Below, one piece after another: positions 63,760 through 64,000 of a stretch of 64,000 nucleotides of DNA. Made by a program: the position numbers and the translations under genes. The notes below the pieces were generated by a model. That model made no database searches, was not told the DNA's origin, and worked only from the letters and a program-made list of their open reading frames with translations. How positions within the stretch are numbered: the first letter of the stretch is position 1; each line of letters opens with the position of its first letter. Source of the DNA: Gracilimonas sp. (GTDB lineage: Bacteria; Bacteroidota; Rhodothermia; Balneolales; Balneolaceae); NCBI RefSeq assembly GCF_017641085.1, contig NZ_JAEPPI010000001.1, forward strand, positions 806,001 through 870,000, read 5' to 3'.

Positions 63760-64000
63760 GAGGTGTATTTGGCTCTCAGTTCACTAAAAAAATCTTTCTG
63801 GCTAATACCTTCGCCATTTTCTAATTCCTTTCGGGCAGTGGATACTTCTTCCAATAATTGAATCTTATCGAGTAGTTTTTGATAATCTTCTACATCAATT
63901 AATACTGCAGAACTTTTACCATGTTGGGTAAGAACTAGTGGCCGTCGTTTTGATTTAACACGCTCTATGTAAGAGGCTGCATTAGCTCGAAAATCTGAGA
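63756..64000 (-). CDS. Phd/YefM-family antitoxin (5' end outside window)
   Basis: 81 codons are visible before the right edge. The reading frame contains SDFRANAASYIERVKSKRRP, VLTQHGKSSAVLIDVEDYQKLLDKI and a C-terminal DFFSELRAKYTS, matching the Phd/YefM fold. The stop overlaps the toxin start by three bases. Confidence 0.85.
   Translation of the reverse strand, partial: SDFRANAASYIERVKSKRRPLVLTQHGKSSAVLIDVEDYQKLLDKIQLLEEVSTARKELENGEGISQKDFFSELRAKYTS

Larger units (their letters stand above)
60337..64000 (-). mobile_element. Integron gene-cassette array (attC sites with TA cassettes), distal end
   Basis: Five same-strand modules (three complete toxin-antitoxin pairs, one orphan membrane protein and one toxin-antitoxin pair cut by the edge) are each followed by a dyad bounded by TAAC/GTTA. 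Four of these spacers are near-copies of 136-141 bp sharing GAAGTAGCGAAATTAAT and CGATTTAAAA; the fifth is a distinct 82-bp site. The gene-then-attC order on the minus strand places attI and the integrase to the right of 64000. The left-most site is degenerate, as expected for the oldest end. Integrase not seen; inference from structure. Confidence 0.75.

Overview
The window looks like chromosome of a marine or halophilic member of the Balneolota (Gracilimonas/Balneola type) in the wider Bacteroidota group. The evidence is C-terminal sorting domains with the NYPNPFNP motif, DUF1800/DUF1501 and WG-repeat proteins, a ParA-ParB-DUF5683 string, an ssb-gldE string, little Shine-Dalgarno usage, TAnnTTTG-type -7 promoter boxes and frequent TTG starts. 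This placement is inferred from gene content, not from an rRNA gene; no rRNA or tRNA was seen.

Layout. 1-8537 (minus): two giant secreted surface proteins, the first cut by the window edge. 8891-12009 (plus): a complete dTDP-L-rhamnose operon (rfbA-D-C-B), then an EVE-domain protein. 12594-14988: two tiny membrane proteins, a sodium-pump-type (NDQ) rhodopsin and, convergently, a Blh carotene dioxygenase that would supply its retinal. 15090-25413: hydrolase, CNNM/CBS protein, RmuC, a frameshifted mtgA, a GAF-PAS histidine kinase, an RluA-type pseudouridine synthase, PPK2 and UvrC. 25617-31151: ECF sigma and putative anti-sigma factor, ParA, ParB, DUF5683, LOG-family hydrolase and a secreted TPR protein. 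31325-41254: transketolase, a SpoIIE-type phosphatase, a minus-strand unit of deoC, a full aldehyde dehydrogenase, a half-length dehydrogenase-like protein and a SPOR lipoprotein, then DUF1761 and a KefB-like antiporter. 41370-51220 (minus): S9 peptidase, DUF427, TspO, a lipoprotein, then a DUF1800-DUF1501-WG-WG unit. 51506-57510 (plus): ssb, gldE-like, murB, an M48 lipoprotein protease and purB.

57668-64000 (minus) is accessory DNA: a DJ-1/PfpI protein, a G+C-rich predicted beta-barrel gene that differs in composition from its surroundings, and an array of small same-strand modules (three complete and one edge-cut toxin-antitoxin pair plus one orphan membrane protein). Each module is followed by an imperfect dyad bounded by TAAC/GTTA and shaped like an integron attC site. 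I read this as the distal end of a chromosomal integron whose integrase should lie beyond the right edge.

Main points for a second look: the attC-like cassette array; the NDQ rhodopsin/Blh pair; the apparent single-base frameshift in mtgA; the split ALDH16-like pair after deoC; the DUF1800-DUF1501-WG-WG unit; and several unannotated small membrane ORFs.
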